A stretch of 64,000 bases of DNA from Campylorhamphus procurvoides. Its lineage: Eukaryota; Chordata; Aves; Passeriformes; Dendrocolaptidae. Made by a program: the position numbers and the translations under genes. Shown here piece by piece: positions 12,489 to 25,146 of the stretch. The notes under the pieces are model-generated. The model ran no database searches. It had not been told where the DNA came from and saw only the letters and a program-made list of their open reading frames with translations. Each line of letters opens with the position of its first letter. The stretch's first letter is position 1. Where the stretch lies: NCBI GenBank assembly GCA_013396655.1, contig WBMV01006214.1, forward strand, positions 1-64,000, given 5' to 3'.

Positions 12489-15400
12489 AAGGTTTGGTCA
12501 TTTTATGGATTGGGATGAAGGCCAATGGCCAACCTGGAAAACAAAGAGAGTATTTTTTGTTAATTAAGAAAAATTATGCTTGAGTTCTAAATTAAATCAG
12601 AATACCCTTAAGCTGCTCTGCTGCAAATGCTTTTACGCAGATCTTCTGGCGGCAAGTCAAGCATTGTCACCACTCCTGTGCCTCGTATTTGTTATTTAGG
12701 CATGTACTTTGTGATTTCTGGTGAAGACAGGGCAATATTAATGCTGCTGTGCAAGCCCTGAGAGAAACTTCACCCAAACATGGGCAAACAACTCCAAGAG
12801 AGACTTGTGAACCAGAACAGCTGCATAGAAACTAGGGAAAAGTTATGCTAGGGATCTCTGTCCTAAACTGATTCATAGGTTGTACAGAGTCTCCGTAGTC
12901 ATCTTTTCTGAGTCTCTACATCACACAGCCCTTAAACTGTACTCCTGAATTGACTCTATTTTGACCACGGGTGCACATATAGGAAAGGGGAGGAGGAAGG
13001 AATCTGACCTGAATTTACAAAGGTCCATTAATGGAGAAGTCATCACAGCTCTTGGTAAAAGGTCTTAGTTTTAATTACCTTCACAGGTATTTACCTTCCA
13101 TTATCATCACAGTTAAATATTTATTATTCATTTGTACTCTAAACTTTCTTCAAGCTTCATCTGTTCAAACGTGGGATGCTTCAGTTCACTACAGCCAGGA
13201 AATTAGATGTGATGTCTGTTCTGGCACAGATGCTGTTGGAGAATCCTGCACCTTACCACAGCAATCATTAGAGGTGGGAAGAATTGAAACTGACTTGTAG
13301 CTGTGGGGTTTATGTCCTAGTAGTCTCATGTACGTCACCAGACCAGTAACCCTCATGGAACAAGGCTCTGTTCCTGGCATGCACTGCAGAAACACTGTCA
13401 GCTTTTCAACTTCTTTGACCTTGTATGTCAGCCCCATGATATGTGGGCTGAAGAGAAATGGAAAGGGATAAAAAAAAAACTGTATTATTTTGTTTCTCAA
13501 TCCCTGTTTACAGAAATTTGTTTTAAAAATCAAATCAAGCTGACTTAGCCAGGAATTCAAGACAGAAGCATTAGGACCTCTTTTATTCCTGTGTGGTGTA
13601 AATCTAAACCCCTGGCATGAATCCAGAAGACATTTAAGTTTGCAGCTGTGTAGCAGCAGTCTGTATCTTTCTGCAAATCACCTGCATCTATTCACACTTA
13701 ATGTCACTGTTGTTTGTTCTCTTTGACCTGACAAACCAGGGACGGGAGGATTAGGTTTCCAGACACCATGAGTCTTTTTTCTTAGTGACCAATTTGAATT
13801 TCAGGCTGAAGTGAGCCAGCTGACCGCCTAGTGAGATATGGCAGACCTTGGAACTAATTAGCCTTGAATATAGTTGTAAGTCATCAGTGACACCAGCCCT
13901 GTATTACTTTACCTGGTTAGCTGGCATTGACTCTGTAGTAGGTGGAATCTGCTGACTTTATTGAAGGATTGGCCTTGCTGCCCCACCTAGAAAAATGCAG
14001 ACTTTCAAAGACACCATCTAAGTAATATTTACAGAGGATCTGAGCCAAACAGTCTGGAGAGAAGAGACTGCTATAAGAGATCACAGTGGTCTGTACTCTA
14101 CTGATTACTAGTTTAATGAAACCAGAAAATAGGTGTGTGTATGTATGCAAGCAGAATTAAGGTAGACCGTGCAGACTACTTATTGTGCACGGCTTGCTTG
14201 AGAGTAGGCTGGAAAAAGATTTATTAATGTGATAATCAGTAAATTAATGGTCAGCTTCAGCAGTCAGTTGTGGCTGTTCCATAATAGGACTTTATACGGA
14301 AGACCATTTAAAATGCACCTTCCTATAGCTCTTAAAAGTAAGTACCATGTATTTCTGTGACTGAGACACTACAAAATTTTTACTTATGTTGTTGCATGAA
14401 TGGAAGAATGAGCTTATGTATGAGCTTCACACACATTTGAAAGCCGTATCTGGTTCTGCATGGCCCTGCTAGCTGTTCAGAGTACATTTCACTGAAAACC
14501 TTAACAGCTTTAAGAGATCTTGTTCTAAATATCTTAATGGAAGACACTCTTCTGTTTTTTCTCATTCTAATCACTGCTGAATTAATTAAAAAGTATTTTG
14601 AATCAAAATGGCTACCAACTCCCTACACTTATTTTTGTATTCTTTCCATGTACAAAAGGTTTGTTTTCATGCTAACACACTGCAATTGCAATTAATCCCA
14701 GAAGTGGTTTTCCCTTCTTATCTTCTTTCCAAATAATAAGTTTTAACTGGCTAGATGTTGATTATTACACAGGCATTCACTTTCCAGTGTTTCTTCTTTT
14801 GCTCCTGGACAGAGTGATTCACAAAATATTTATTTATGATGGAGCCAATAGCTACATTTTGCTTGTGCAGTTCTTTTGATAGACAGGGTTGCATTCAGAT
14901 ATTTCATTAAGGGGGCTGATCTAATCTTTTGAAGTTTTACTATTGGCTTCCTTAAATCTGGATTAGTCTTAAAAGTAATAATTCTTAGCTGGATAACACC
15001 CAATGAATCTGGATGGTGAATAAAGCAGCATAAAGGATTATCTTTGTTGTGACTGAGCCAATCTACATGCACATAACCTTATTTTTGGCTGTCAATTCCC
15101 TTAAGTGATCTTGGTTTTGTTTAGTAATTAATGTGTGAATCCATTGGATGTAGGTTAAAAAATAATCAAACAAAGAAAGCATTTTACTTTTTCCTCTTCT
15201 ATTCTTTCATCTTTCTGGTCCTGTGGCTGAATCCAGTATTTTTTGCTCAAAATGCTCTGCACTCCAAATCTGGCTCATTTCTTCAAAGCTAAAAGACATT
15301 TGAAAAGACATTCCAGGTGTTTGAAAGAGCCTGTTGTGTTTCATCCCCCTGTGGCAGTGCTATTGTAGAAGCTTAAAATGCTTGCCATCTCAGCCTCTCC

Positions 15401-18395
15401 TTCCCCAGAGACTGCAGCATCTCACCTCCTGCCTTCTCTTACCCTTTACCTCATTCTTCCCCTCAGCTTCTTACTGGCCTGTGTGGAAAATGTCACTTTT
15501 TGCAGCTGTCACACAATGCTGCCCTTCCTGACTGCCTGCCCCTTCACCTCCAAATCCCAGCAATGTGCTACTCTAATTCTACTATAGGTCATCCCGGTGT
15601 GTGTTTTGCAGTTACATCCTGTCCTCCATGGAAGCATTATGACTGTTGCCTCCTGATTCCCTTTCTTACAGGTCCTAAGGCAGAAGGATGCTGTCCCTTG
15701 GAACTTTCCTCTTCAATGCCCTTCTGAGCAATGTCAGCCCCAAACACAGTTTCAGCTATTACATTCCTTCTCCCCACAGCAACAATAAGTCATGATGCCT
15801 GCTCATAACAGCCCTTGGTGGGTACCTAGCCTTGGCTATTCCACTTGATCACTGTACTTGTTACTCAGATCTGCAATCTTGGTTTCCTACAATTCAGCCC
15901 TCATGTTCTGGTTTTGTCTAAATATTTTTATGCCTGCCTGCACTGTGTTTTCCAAACAAGATCTCATGTCTCTTCACACTCCTGTATCATTTTCCTGGTC
16001 TCAGCCATGCTCTTCCCACATGACTGAGCTGGCTGCTCTCTATCTCTGGCCTCTTTTCTGCTGGTGGCCATTTGCTAATTAGTTGTTCAAACCTCCTTCC
16101 CTCCCTGTTTGTTAACTCTCTTATTCCTCCTTCAGATCATCTTACTGCCTCACCTCTTCTGTGTGAGCAGAAATACCCTCAGACTCCTCCATAGCTTTTT
16201 TCAGCCCTGCTTGCCTGGCTTTTTGCCTTCTGAGGTAGTGGCTGCTCCCTTGCTGAAGGGCAAATCTCTGAGAGGTAATGTGGCCATGGTGCTGCTGCTC
16301 TCCCCAATCCCTAGCAATGGAGGCAGATGGTCCTGCCTGTGTCCCGATGGCTGAGTGTGGGGAGATGTATGCAACCAGACCTACTGGCTTGGTGACACCA
16401 TCCTGCCTATGCACTTTGGAGGCTGCTAGACTTCCAGGGCCAGGGATGTCATCAGGAGGTTTCTGGTGCTTGAGCTGATGATAGCAGTGAGGCTCAAGGT
16501 GACAGGTAGTCTGTAAGGGACCAACACTAAACACCTGACCAGGAATCACTGATACCTGCAGCAGGGACTGCCAGAGTATTCCTTGAGTGGGGTCATGAAG
16601 ACAGTGATCATCAAGGGAACAAGACATGGCACTGCTCACCTGTAAGAACATGATCTCTTTTCTGCCCTAACACTGTCAGCTCTTTACAATGTTTTCCCCA
16701 TTTGACCCACATTTAATTTTGTTAGCATAATGTCTTAGAGTTTTTCTGAAAATGTGTCATAGACTGACTCACAGTAAAGAAGTGATCAAAACAGGACAAG
16801 AAAATTTCTCACAGGCAAAACAGTATTTCATGTGTGCATCTGACTGATGTTATTTGCCTTTCTCATGCTAGATTGCCACCAACCAAGAATTTTAACTTCG
16901 GGAAAGAAATTCATGCTTGAGGTTCAGGAGCTTTCCCTTTGGTGAATCCCAGGCAACACTCCTGAAACAAGCCCTCACATCTCTATTAAGAAGGGGAGTA
17001 CCTGGGCCTGCTTTTTACAATGAGCACAATGCCAGATGCCAGGAGAGTCCCTTGCCAGGGTGTGTGTCATCTCACTGAACTCCAGGACACCCTGGTGTGA
17101 CATGAGCATCAGTGACAGCACTTTCCACCTATGCAGGGTAAATGCTTGGGCTGTTAGCTTTCAGCCTGGGCCAGGTGCTGCTGCACTTAAGCACGTACAG
17201 CAGTCCAGAGGAGTGCAAGTGTTGCTTTGCTAAGCCACAGGTTAAACAGGGATTGCACATAGGCATAACTTCACCCAATTTCATCATGGATTTGCTTGCA
17301 GAACCCCCTCCCACTCAGTGGGCAAACTTGACCCTGCGTATCCAGAGGTGGATGGAGATCAGCAGTCAACCTGAGGATATCCTGCTTCAGCCCTGTGCCT
17401 GACAAAAGCCCTGATGGCACCAGCAACTGAGAGAAACACAAGTCTTGGTATTTCTTCAGGTGTGTGAACCAGCACAGTGGAAAATATTTGTGTATTATTC
17501 TGAAAATCCAAGCTGATGCTTACCAAACAAGACTGAAAGATTCCCTGGTTCTGTACTAGGAAGTAGCAAAGCCACTGGGACTGGGCTGCCCTTTAGTTTT
17601 TTTTACTTAAGCATGAACAATACCACCTCATTACATTAGAGTGTATAATGTGAACCAATACATAAATTACAAAAGCTAATGCACTATCATTCTATAAAGA
17701 CTGATTGTTATCATATCAGGGAAGGGGATTTTCTTAGCAGTGCTTATCTCAGAAGCTATTGGAAGGGAATCTGATAGTACACTTTAATTGGTTCCTTTTG
17801 CATCATAGGATGTGTTAATGATTTGTTGGACCATTATTAAGCTGTTTAATCTTCCCGCCAGCCCATGAAGGATGTAGTTATGAATAACATTTTTTGTACA
17901 CAATACACACGTGTCACTGGAAAGACAAGATCCATCTCCCTCTTTGGGATGTTGCAAAGAAACATGGGAATCTCCAGAAACAGTCTTAGCTCCTGCAATT
18001 CACAGCAACTGGATTAATATATTACATGTCTTCTTGGGGAAAAAACGAAACCTTTGTTATGCTTAACATCAGTAGGTTTTAGCTAGCACCTTTGCAACTT
18101 TTTCATCACTGGCACTACCTTACAACTTTGTTATAAAAATACTTTGGAAAAAAAGGCTTTCTTAAAGAAATTTTTTTTGCTATTTCAGTTGGGGCAAATT
18201 CATTAAACCAGCAAACACATCAGTAGTAATAATCATACAGTGACCTTTTATTTTGAAAGCTGGAAAGCTTGCAATAAATGAGTCAGTGATGACAGAAGGA
18301 GGAAAGCAGTCAAGTGTTGGGTGGAAGGACTGCATTAGACACTCTGCTGTGGGTTTTCTCTGTGCCAAAATGTGAGGCATTTACATCATGCATTG

Positions 18396-18410
18396 GGTGG
18401 TGGTGGTGGT
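18396..18410 (+). repeat. (GGT)5 microsatellite
   Basis: Five perfect GGT units in otherwise complex intergenic sequence. Confidence 0.85.
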
Positions 18411-21400
18411 GTCGCAAATTGTATACCTCTTGTTTGCAGAGTGCTCTAGCTGAGGCCCAAACTCAGACTGAAGTCTCAGCACCTCTGGCCAGTTGCCGCT
18501 CAACCAAAGGAAGATGTACTTCTGAAATAATCTGCATATCTGAAAAATCAGATATTCTGAAATTTCATCCTTAAATCCAGTGCCCCTAGTTAGCGGCCAC
18601 TCTGGACTTACCTCCACTTCCCAGCTGTTAAAGGGTGAACTATTATTCCTTTTCACTTGTGCTCTTGCTGAAAATATAAATATGTGCATATCTGCAAATA
18701 TTCAAGTGCTGTACCCTGAATTTTATGGATAAACACACAAGGAAATTTATATTTCTGCTACTGCAGCAAAGTATGACTAATACAAATTAAAAGGACTGCA
18801 TAGTGACCAGGCAAAATGTTGCGGTTTGGATGCCCATTAACTGAGTATCTCCTTTTCTGCAGTTAAACCATGACAGGCATGCATCCTGTAGAGAAAATAG
18901 TATGTCATTAATTAAAATCAGATCAGGTTAATGCACGAAGGAGATATTAAATAAGCATACGCATCCTTAATTATGCTATACCCTAATTTTTGTGTCTTTG
19001 GCTTTACAACTTCTGTAACATTTATAGAAGCATGATACCTGTATGTGACCCTGTGCACTGATTATATCCTAATTAACTTATTCTGAAGCAAAAAAATATT
19101 TCCTCAAAAAAATCATCAAAACAAAACAGAGTTTAATACTTCAAACTACTTTGGAATAGAAAAGTGTTAGAAGAATTAAAAATGCCCTCCAAATATGTAA
19201 ATGCTGTCATTTCAAAGTTACTTCATCTCCTCCTTTCCCCTTCAAGCTTCAAGTAAATTCTACCCTGGGGAAAATTCTGTGGAAGCTGGGCCTCAGGAAG
19301 AAATTGAAAATTAGGCTATGGACTTAAAGGAAACCTCATGGCAACTTTGAAGTTTGCAACAGTGACTCAGTGGAGTAAATACCTGTAATTCTTCCCTTGG
19401 AAAGCGGATGGGCTTCTATACATTGCTTGAGAGAGTGTGATGAGGCTACTCCTAAGGGGAAACATACTATTAACAGGAAAACAATACTGCTAGTGGGGAG
19501 TGCCTCTAACAGCCTTCCACATAGGAGCTAGTTTTGGGTAACAGGTTTGGGTTTTTTTAAGATGATGAAGCCAGCAGAAGTTTTCCCACAGTTTTGGCGA
19601 GTACAAGAGAAGGTCCTTTATCCCCTGTGGTAGGCAACATTTCAATCTTATGCAGGAGCTACAGCTTTTCCTCTAATAAAAATTACAAATCCACTTCAGT
19701 GTTTCTGTCAGCTTTCACATCCTTTATGAAAAATCTATTCTGTTTTGTGGCTGTTGCAATCTGTTGCTTGTACTTTATTCAGCGAGAAGCCATAAACCAC
19801 ATGACCATGGCATGGGGCACGTGTTCCACTGAACTTTCTTGGCAGGAGTCTCCTATGTCACGTTCACTGGGGTAGATGTAATATCGATAATTTCAGTGAG
19901 AAGCATGAGCTTCTTAAATATAGATTTTACTTTGGTTTCTTTAGCCCTGATTCTTGCTGGTTCTTAGTCCTTCATTCTTTCCTGAAAATTACTGGTACCT
20001 TGAGGTGGCAAGTCCATGTTTTCGTCCCTCCAAGATCTGCAGCTCTGTGAATTCTTATCAATTTTGCAAAAAGCAGTTGTATTAAGGTGCCTTTGTTGCT
20101 CAGAGAGGGAAACAACAAATAAAAGTGTAGCCAGATGTACAAATGAACCATGTTCTGGAGCGAGAAGACTTGGGAAAGAACATGGCCCCCAAAATAGACA
20201 TCGAGGAGAAGAGTGACGCAGGTGTGTTCAGACGCAAGTGGCAAGCAATTCTGCACATGGGAAGCAGGGAAAAGATGGCACTCTGAGTCAGTTGGAACAG
20301 CAGTGAGGTAATTTTGTTACTTGTAAATAGAAGTCTTGGAAAAAAATAGATGCTGCGTGCCAAGAGGCTATTGATCACATTTCTAAATAAAGTAGTAGCC
20401 TCCCTTCACAGTAGGTTCTTCGAGAAGCACCTGCTAAGCATTGATGAGGAAAGGACTTGCAGCCATTCCAGCACACCAGCACGGCATGGCACAACACAAG
20501 CACAGCAGCAAATGGAGGGGCTGGCAGGCCATGTTCAATATCCCCACCTGAGCCAGTGCCTCCTGAGCCACTCATCAGAAGGCACAGCCAGAGCTGAAGG
20601 GCTGTCACGCAGCAATCCCAAGACACGTGGCGAAAAGCAGCGTGACAGGATAGACGTGCCTGCTGTCTCCTGCTGGAATGCAAGGAGGGCTGCTGGGGAG
20701 ATCTCAGCCAAAGAGCCTAATGACCAGATGAGCGGGATGCAAGCAATCAGCCAAAATGCTGTTGTTCCTTGCCAGGGTTACAGGAACCAGAGAATAACAC
20801 TGTGGGGTGGCTCAAGCAGAGAGTCCACATTTTCATCATCTGCCCAAGATCCCATGGCTAGTCCTTGATACTACAGAGTAGAACTAGCTGCACCATTTCT
20901 GTTCTCTATGCTATGAATCATGTCCCCGGGTGATTTGGTAAAATGGCAACAGGATTCCCTCCCATCCTAATTTGAAGTGAACATGTCAAGAAAGAATTAT
21001 AAAATAGTGAAAGGATGCTGATGTCACTTTCTGGATAGAAACCTAAAGACAGAGGATGGTACAAGTGTTGGAGCAGTGAGCTCAAAGAATCAACTGTTGG
21101 AAACATGAACAGTGCAAAATGGGTAAGTGATGGAGGTATTTACTGCAAACAGATCACTGTTCTGGAAACCGACAATACTTCTACAGCCATCATCCTCCTG
21201 CCTCTTTATTGATCTAAACATCCCCGGAGTCAGTCTTGCTACAGTTTGTACTCTATTATGCCAGAGAAGGGGAGGGTTTCACAGAGGTGTTGGAGGGGCT
21301 GAGATGGCTGGCACTACCTTGCTAGCCCAGGGTTATCCTTTATCCATCATGGACAGCTTTGAGAATCAGAGATACAAAGATCCTGCTCCTTGCCATGAGC

Positions 21401-21780
21401 TGGGGTCCTTTTGTCATGCTTACTTCAGCATGAATACTGACATTTACTTAAACCTGACTGTGCATATATATCTAAAGAAAGTTAATATCATACTGTTTGG
21501 AAAATCAATACACTTTCATAGTATAAAGACTATTTGGTACAATAGTCAATGAATGAGATTTTCCTGACGTGGGCTAGGAGGCCACCATTTGAGGGCTGGG
21601 GGCCTACCGGGAGAGAGGCTAAGCCAAAAATACCCTCTGCTATCTGTCTGCAGTCCAAAAAGCAGCTGGATGTGGGTATCTCCCCATTGGACTTACAGGC
21701 TCTCTGCTCTTCCAAGCAGTTTGTTTACAGCTGTGTCTAAAATAAACGTTGCCTAATTTTTTTTTTTTTTTGCTCCTGCT

Positions 21781-22118
21781 ATTCCTGCGGAGCGAGTTGG
21801 ATTCCTCTCTGACTCACGCATGATTAACTAACTTCCAGCTGCATTATCTTTATTGTTGCTGCCGATGCACAAGCCAGCACTCAGCAGGACTCGCGGACAC
21901 CAAGCTGCGCTGGCGAAGCTGCCACTTACAGAAAAGGATTTTTTCTGAGAGTTGTGGGGTTTGGGTTTTCTTTTTTCCTCCATTTATTTATTTATTTATC
22001 AGACAGCACGTGCTCGCTTTCTCGGGGGCCGGGGACATAAAAACAAGCAGCGAGGACACGGTGCCCCCGCCCATCCCGCCGGAGGAGACGGGAGCGGAGG
22101 GCCCGGCATCGCGGCGAG
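21781..22118 (+). promoter_or_regulatory. LONRF2: LONRF2 promoter-proximal region, left flank of the CpG island
   Basis: Base composition shifts here from AT-rich intergenic DNA to GC- and CpG-rich DNA, most strongly at 22,019-22,118. Visible motifs are an AP-1-type TGACTCA at 21,810-21,816, an E-box CACGTG at 22,007-22,012 inside the 10-base palindrome AGCACGTGCT, and an ACATAAAAAC element near 22,035 that is weakly TATA-like. A (TTTA)n run lies at about 21,983-21,999. The position upstream of LONRF2 exons and next to an unsequenced GC-rich block makes this the likely promoter. The transcription start is not identifiable. Confidence 0.65.
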
Positions 22119-22989
22119 NNNNNNNNNNNNNNNNNNNNNNNNNNNNNNNNNNNNNNNNNNNNNNNNNNNNNNNNNNNNNNNNNNNNNNNNNNNNNNNNNN
22201 NNNNNNNNNNNNNNNNNNNNNNNNNNNNNNNNNNNNNNNNNNNNNNNNNNNNNNNNNNNNNNNNNNNNNNNNNNNNNNNNNNNNNNNNNNNNNNNNNNNN
22301 NNNNNNNNNNNNNNNNNNNNNNNNNNNNNNNNNNNNNNNNNNNNNNNNNNNNNNNNNNNNNNNNNNNNNNNNNNNNNNNNNNNNNNNNNNNNNNNNNNNN
22401 NNNNNNNNNNNNNNNNNNNNNNNNNNNNNNNNNNNNNNNNNNNNNNNNNNNNNNNNNNNNNNNNNNNNNNNNNNNNNNNNNNNNNNNNNNNNNNNNNNNN
22501 NNNNNNNNNNNNNNNNNNNNNNNNNNNNNNNNNNNNNNNNNNNNNNNNNNNNNNNNNNNNNNNNNNNNNNNNNNNNNNNNNNNNNNNNNNNNNNNNNNNN
22601 NNNNNNNNNNNNNNNNNNNNNNNNNNNNNNNNNNNNNNNNNNNNNNNNNNNNNNNNNNNNNNNNNNNNNNNNNNNNNNNNNNNNNNNNNNNNNNNNNNNN
22701 NNNNNNNNNNNNNNNNNNNNNNNNNNNNNNNNNNNNNNNNNNNNNNNNNNNNNNNNNNNNNNNNNNNNNNNNNNNNNNNNNNNNNNNNNNNNNNNNNNNN
22801 NNNNNNNNNNNNNNNNNNNNNNNNNNNNNNNNNNNNNNNNNNNNNNNNNNNNNNNNNNNNNNNNNNNNNNNNNNNNNNNNNNNNNNNNNNNNNNNNNNNN
22901 NNNNNNNNNNNNNNNNNNNNNNNNNNNNNNNNNNNNNNNNNNNNNNNNNNNNNNNNNNNNNNNNNNNNNNNNNNNNNNNNNNNNNNNNN
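22119..22989 (+). other. LONRF2: Assembly gap (N) expected to contain LONRF2 exon 1
   Basis: This is 871 bases of N between two CpG-rich flanks. The first readable LONRF2 exon (37,198) starts in the middle of a codon at the point where, in the human protein, about 220-240 residues have already been encoded, as I remember it by one large GC-rich first exon. About 670 coding bases would fit in the stated gap, although N runs need not reflect true length. The missing part should hold the start codon, the first TPR-like segment and the degenerate N-terminal RING-like region of the family. Open frames running through the N block are artefacts. Confidence 0.8.
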
Positions 22990-23693
22990 CCGGCACCGTG
23001 CTGCCCTCGGCCCCCGCGGGCTGCGGGGAGCGGGGTTTTGGCGAGGGGTGGGAGGGGGTACGAGCAGGAATGCAGCCAGCGGGTCTCCGCACGCCCGCCC
23101 CCTCCCACCGAATGGCTATTTTTGTTCCGCTGGTATTTCTGTCCTTGCGCTCAAGGTGCCTCGCGTTTAGCTGCTCGCAGCCGATGACTCATTATGCAGT
23201 ATTTCCAGAAAACCGGCTTCCCTATTTATGGGGAAACTATCACTCAGTGCGGGGTACGCAGCAGTGGTCGCGTTGAGCCCCACCGCGGCTTCGTGGGGGA
23301 AATGAGTGTGTGGATCGGGTTCATTCAGCTACGTGCAGCTGCAACTTCAAGCAAGGCATAGTCTTTGAAAACGCCTAAGGAGATACCAGTAGGCGTAAAG
23401 GCTCAGAAAATTTCCTTTATCTTACACTGTGCAAAATACTGAAGATCAATCTGCGTCCTGCCTCGGGGAGATGGTCCGCCTATGTTGTGAGCGTAGCCTC
23501 TTTGTTGGCACGCAGGATTTCTGCGCGCAGCGTTCTCTGAGCAGCCTGGCTTTAAATAAAAATGGCACCGTCTGCCTTCCTCCTCCGCCAAACCGATGGC
23601 AGCCTGAGTTTATCAAAACTGGGTTGTTTTCAGGCTCTGCGCCTGAGTAGTAGGTGGATCCTGCTGGCTGGGTTGTAGCCGTGTAGTAGTGGC

Positions 23694-23712
23694 TGTGTGT
23701 GTGTGCGCGCGC
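23694..23712. repeat. Alternating (TG)n(CG)n tract
   Basis: Nineteen bases of strict pyrimidine-purine alternation, TG dinucleotides passing into CG dinucleotides, the composition most prone to form Z-DNA. It lies on the CpG-island shore. Confidence 0.8.
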
Positions 23713-23792
23713 CCGGCTGGCTCGCCCTGCCAGCGCAGGGGGTGGTACAGCACCACCAGTGCCTGGAACGCCTGGGGAGAGGCGTGGAGCTC

Positions 23793-23814
23793 GGCAGATC
23801 CCCCGGGATCTGCC
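23793..23814. repeat. Perfect inverted repeat, 10-base arms
   Basis: GGCAGATCCC and its exact reverse complement GGGATCTGCC are separated by two C residues. It could extrude as a short cruciform or form an RNA hairpin in the LONRF2 pre-mRNA. Confidence 0.85.
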
Positions 23815-25146
23815 GCTCCTCAGGCCCCAGCGTGATGGATGTCCGGTTTAACTGAGGAGGGAGGCGGGGAGACAGCCTCCGTCGTGTTAGCAGAGGCGAA
23901 ATCCTGCGGGTAAATCTCTTCGGAAGAGAAGAAGGAGGGAAAACTCTGCCTCTCCTCTGTGAATGAGCAATTTCCCTGCAATGAGTAAAATCGCTTTCCT
24001 TGATCCTAGTTGTTACATAAATGGCTCTGATTTATTTATTTACTTATTATGCTGTAGAGAGAAACACACTGTTATGCTAGTCCTTGATTCATTTTTTGCT
24101 ACAGTTGCACGATAGGCTTTGGAGATAAAAAAGTTTGGGATGGGATAGCCTAGTGTTGTCACCTCACAGCTGATACTGATTGCAGAAACCATTACTTCTG
24201 CAATTTCTTCCACTCTTCCAGCTAGAGGTGCAGGTTTTCAGTCCTAGCTGACAGTCTCTGTAAAACTATTACGTGGTTTAGCTGAAGTAATAATCTATTA
24301 AAGTAGGCCAGGACAGAGAACCCAAGAAGGAAGGTGAAGCAGAGGGAGGGGAGAGGCTTAATGTAGGTCACAGGTGGATATAGCGAGTTTTCAATAGTGG
24401 AAACTCCTAATATTTTGGGTTCAGGGTCCTACTGCTGAATTAAAAAAAAAACATCTCATGAATGAAATTAGTGTTTGAAGTGATTTTTAGAGAGCTACTT
24501 CTCACTATTGCCTCTGCTTCTTGCTGTATCTGACTGGGGGTGAGAGGAGACTGAAGACTGTAGTGTGCTACAAGTGCTCTCACAGAGCATGTGTCCTTCC
24601 CCTTCCTGTCCCTGGAGCACCATCTCCCACCATGGCTGCTGTGCATCAGGAGCTCAAGATGACTCCTTTGCAGCATCCTGATTTTTCTCTTCTGTGATTT
24701 CCCAAGCACGATGGGAACCCATTCAGAAATTCCTTGCTCCGTCAGTGACACTAAAATTGCTCAAAAAGACTGCTTTAAAATAAAATAATAGAAGGTATCT
24801 TACTAGCTTTTGAATACAAAGCCCATAAGCTTACATGTTGTAACTTCCAGGTAGTAGATCCAAATTCTTGCTGCTAAAGGGCAGCCCACCTGCCAGACCT
24901 TCACCTTTTTTGATGTTTTGTGTGTGCCAGTGCCATTTCTCACAGGTTGAACTGCTGTATGAGGCACATACTCTGAAATTCTTGCCACATATCCATCAGG
25001 TACTGATTTTTGGCATCCTGGAGTTGTCTTCTTGTTTTCCAGTCAAGTATCAGGGTAAATAAGGAAGAAAAAAAAAGCAAACCACGACTTTTTTCTAACT
25101 GTTCAGTAGTTAAGTGTTAGCATATGGGTGACTTGAAATGCACAGA

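Larger units (their letters stand above)
11613..21780. other. Intergenic, CHST10 to LONRF2, right part
   Basis: Mostly AT-rich non-coding DNA. From about 15,180 to 16,150 the plus strand is unusually rich in C and T, and several short frames are open there. A 169-codon minus-strand frame (16,142-16,651) and a 172-codon plus-strand frame (20,350-20,868) show no recognisable domain and no exon structure. An AT-rich stretch at about 18,890-19,030 with TTAATTAAAATCAG and TTAATTATGC blocks looks like it could be constrained non-coding sequence, but this cannot be judged from one genome. Confidence 0.65.
22990..23960 (+). promoter_or_regulatory. LONRF2: Right flank of the CpG island, start of LONRF2 intron 1
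   Basis: GC-rich, CpG-dense DNA right after the gap, grading into ordinary sequence by about 24 kb. Just after the gap are closely spaced G-tracts (23,026-23,067). Further on are an AP-1-type TGACTCA at 23,185-23,191 and a MEF2-like CTATTTATGG at 23,222-23,231. No frame immediately after the gap looks like LONRF2, so exon 1 and its splice donor are probably inside the gap. Confidence 0.6.

Noticed and set aside
16142..16651. 169-codon minus-strand open frame
   Set aside because: Lies next to the C/T-biased region, and its reverse strand stays open by composition. No recognisable family or exon signals.
20350..20868. 172-codon plus-strand open frame
   Set aside because: No domain seen, Ser/Ala/Gln/Arg-rich chance-like composition, and no promoter or splice support.
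21952..23187. Long open frames (366-411 codons) on both strands around 22-23 kb
   Set aside because: They exist only because the 871-base N block contains no readable stop codons. The flanking residues resemble no protein and are not LONRF2.
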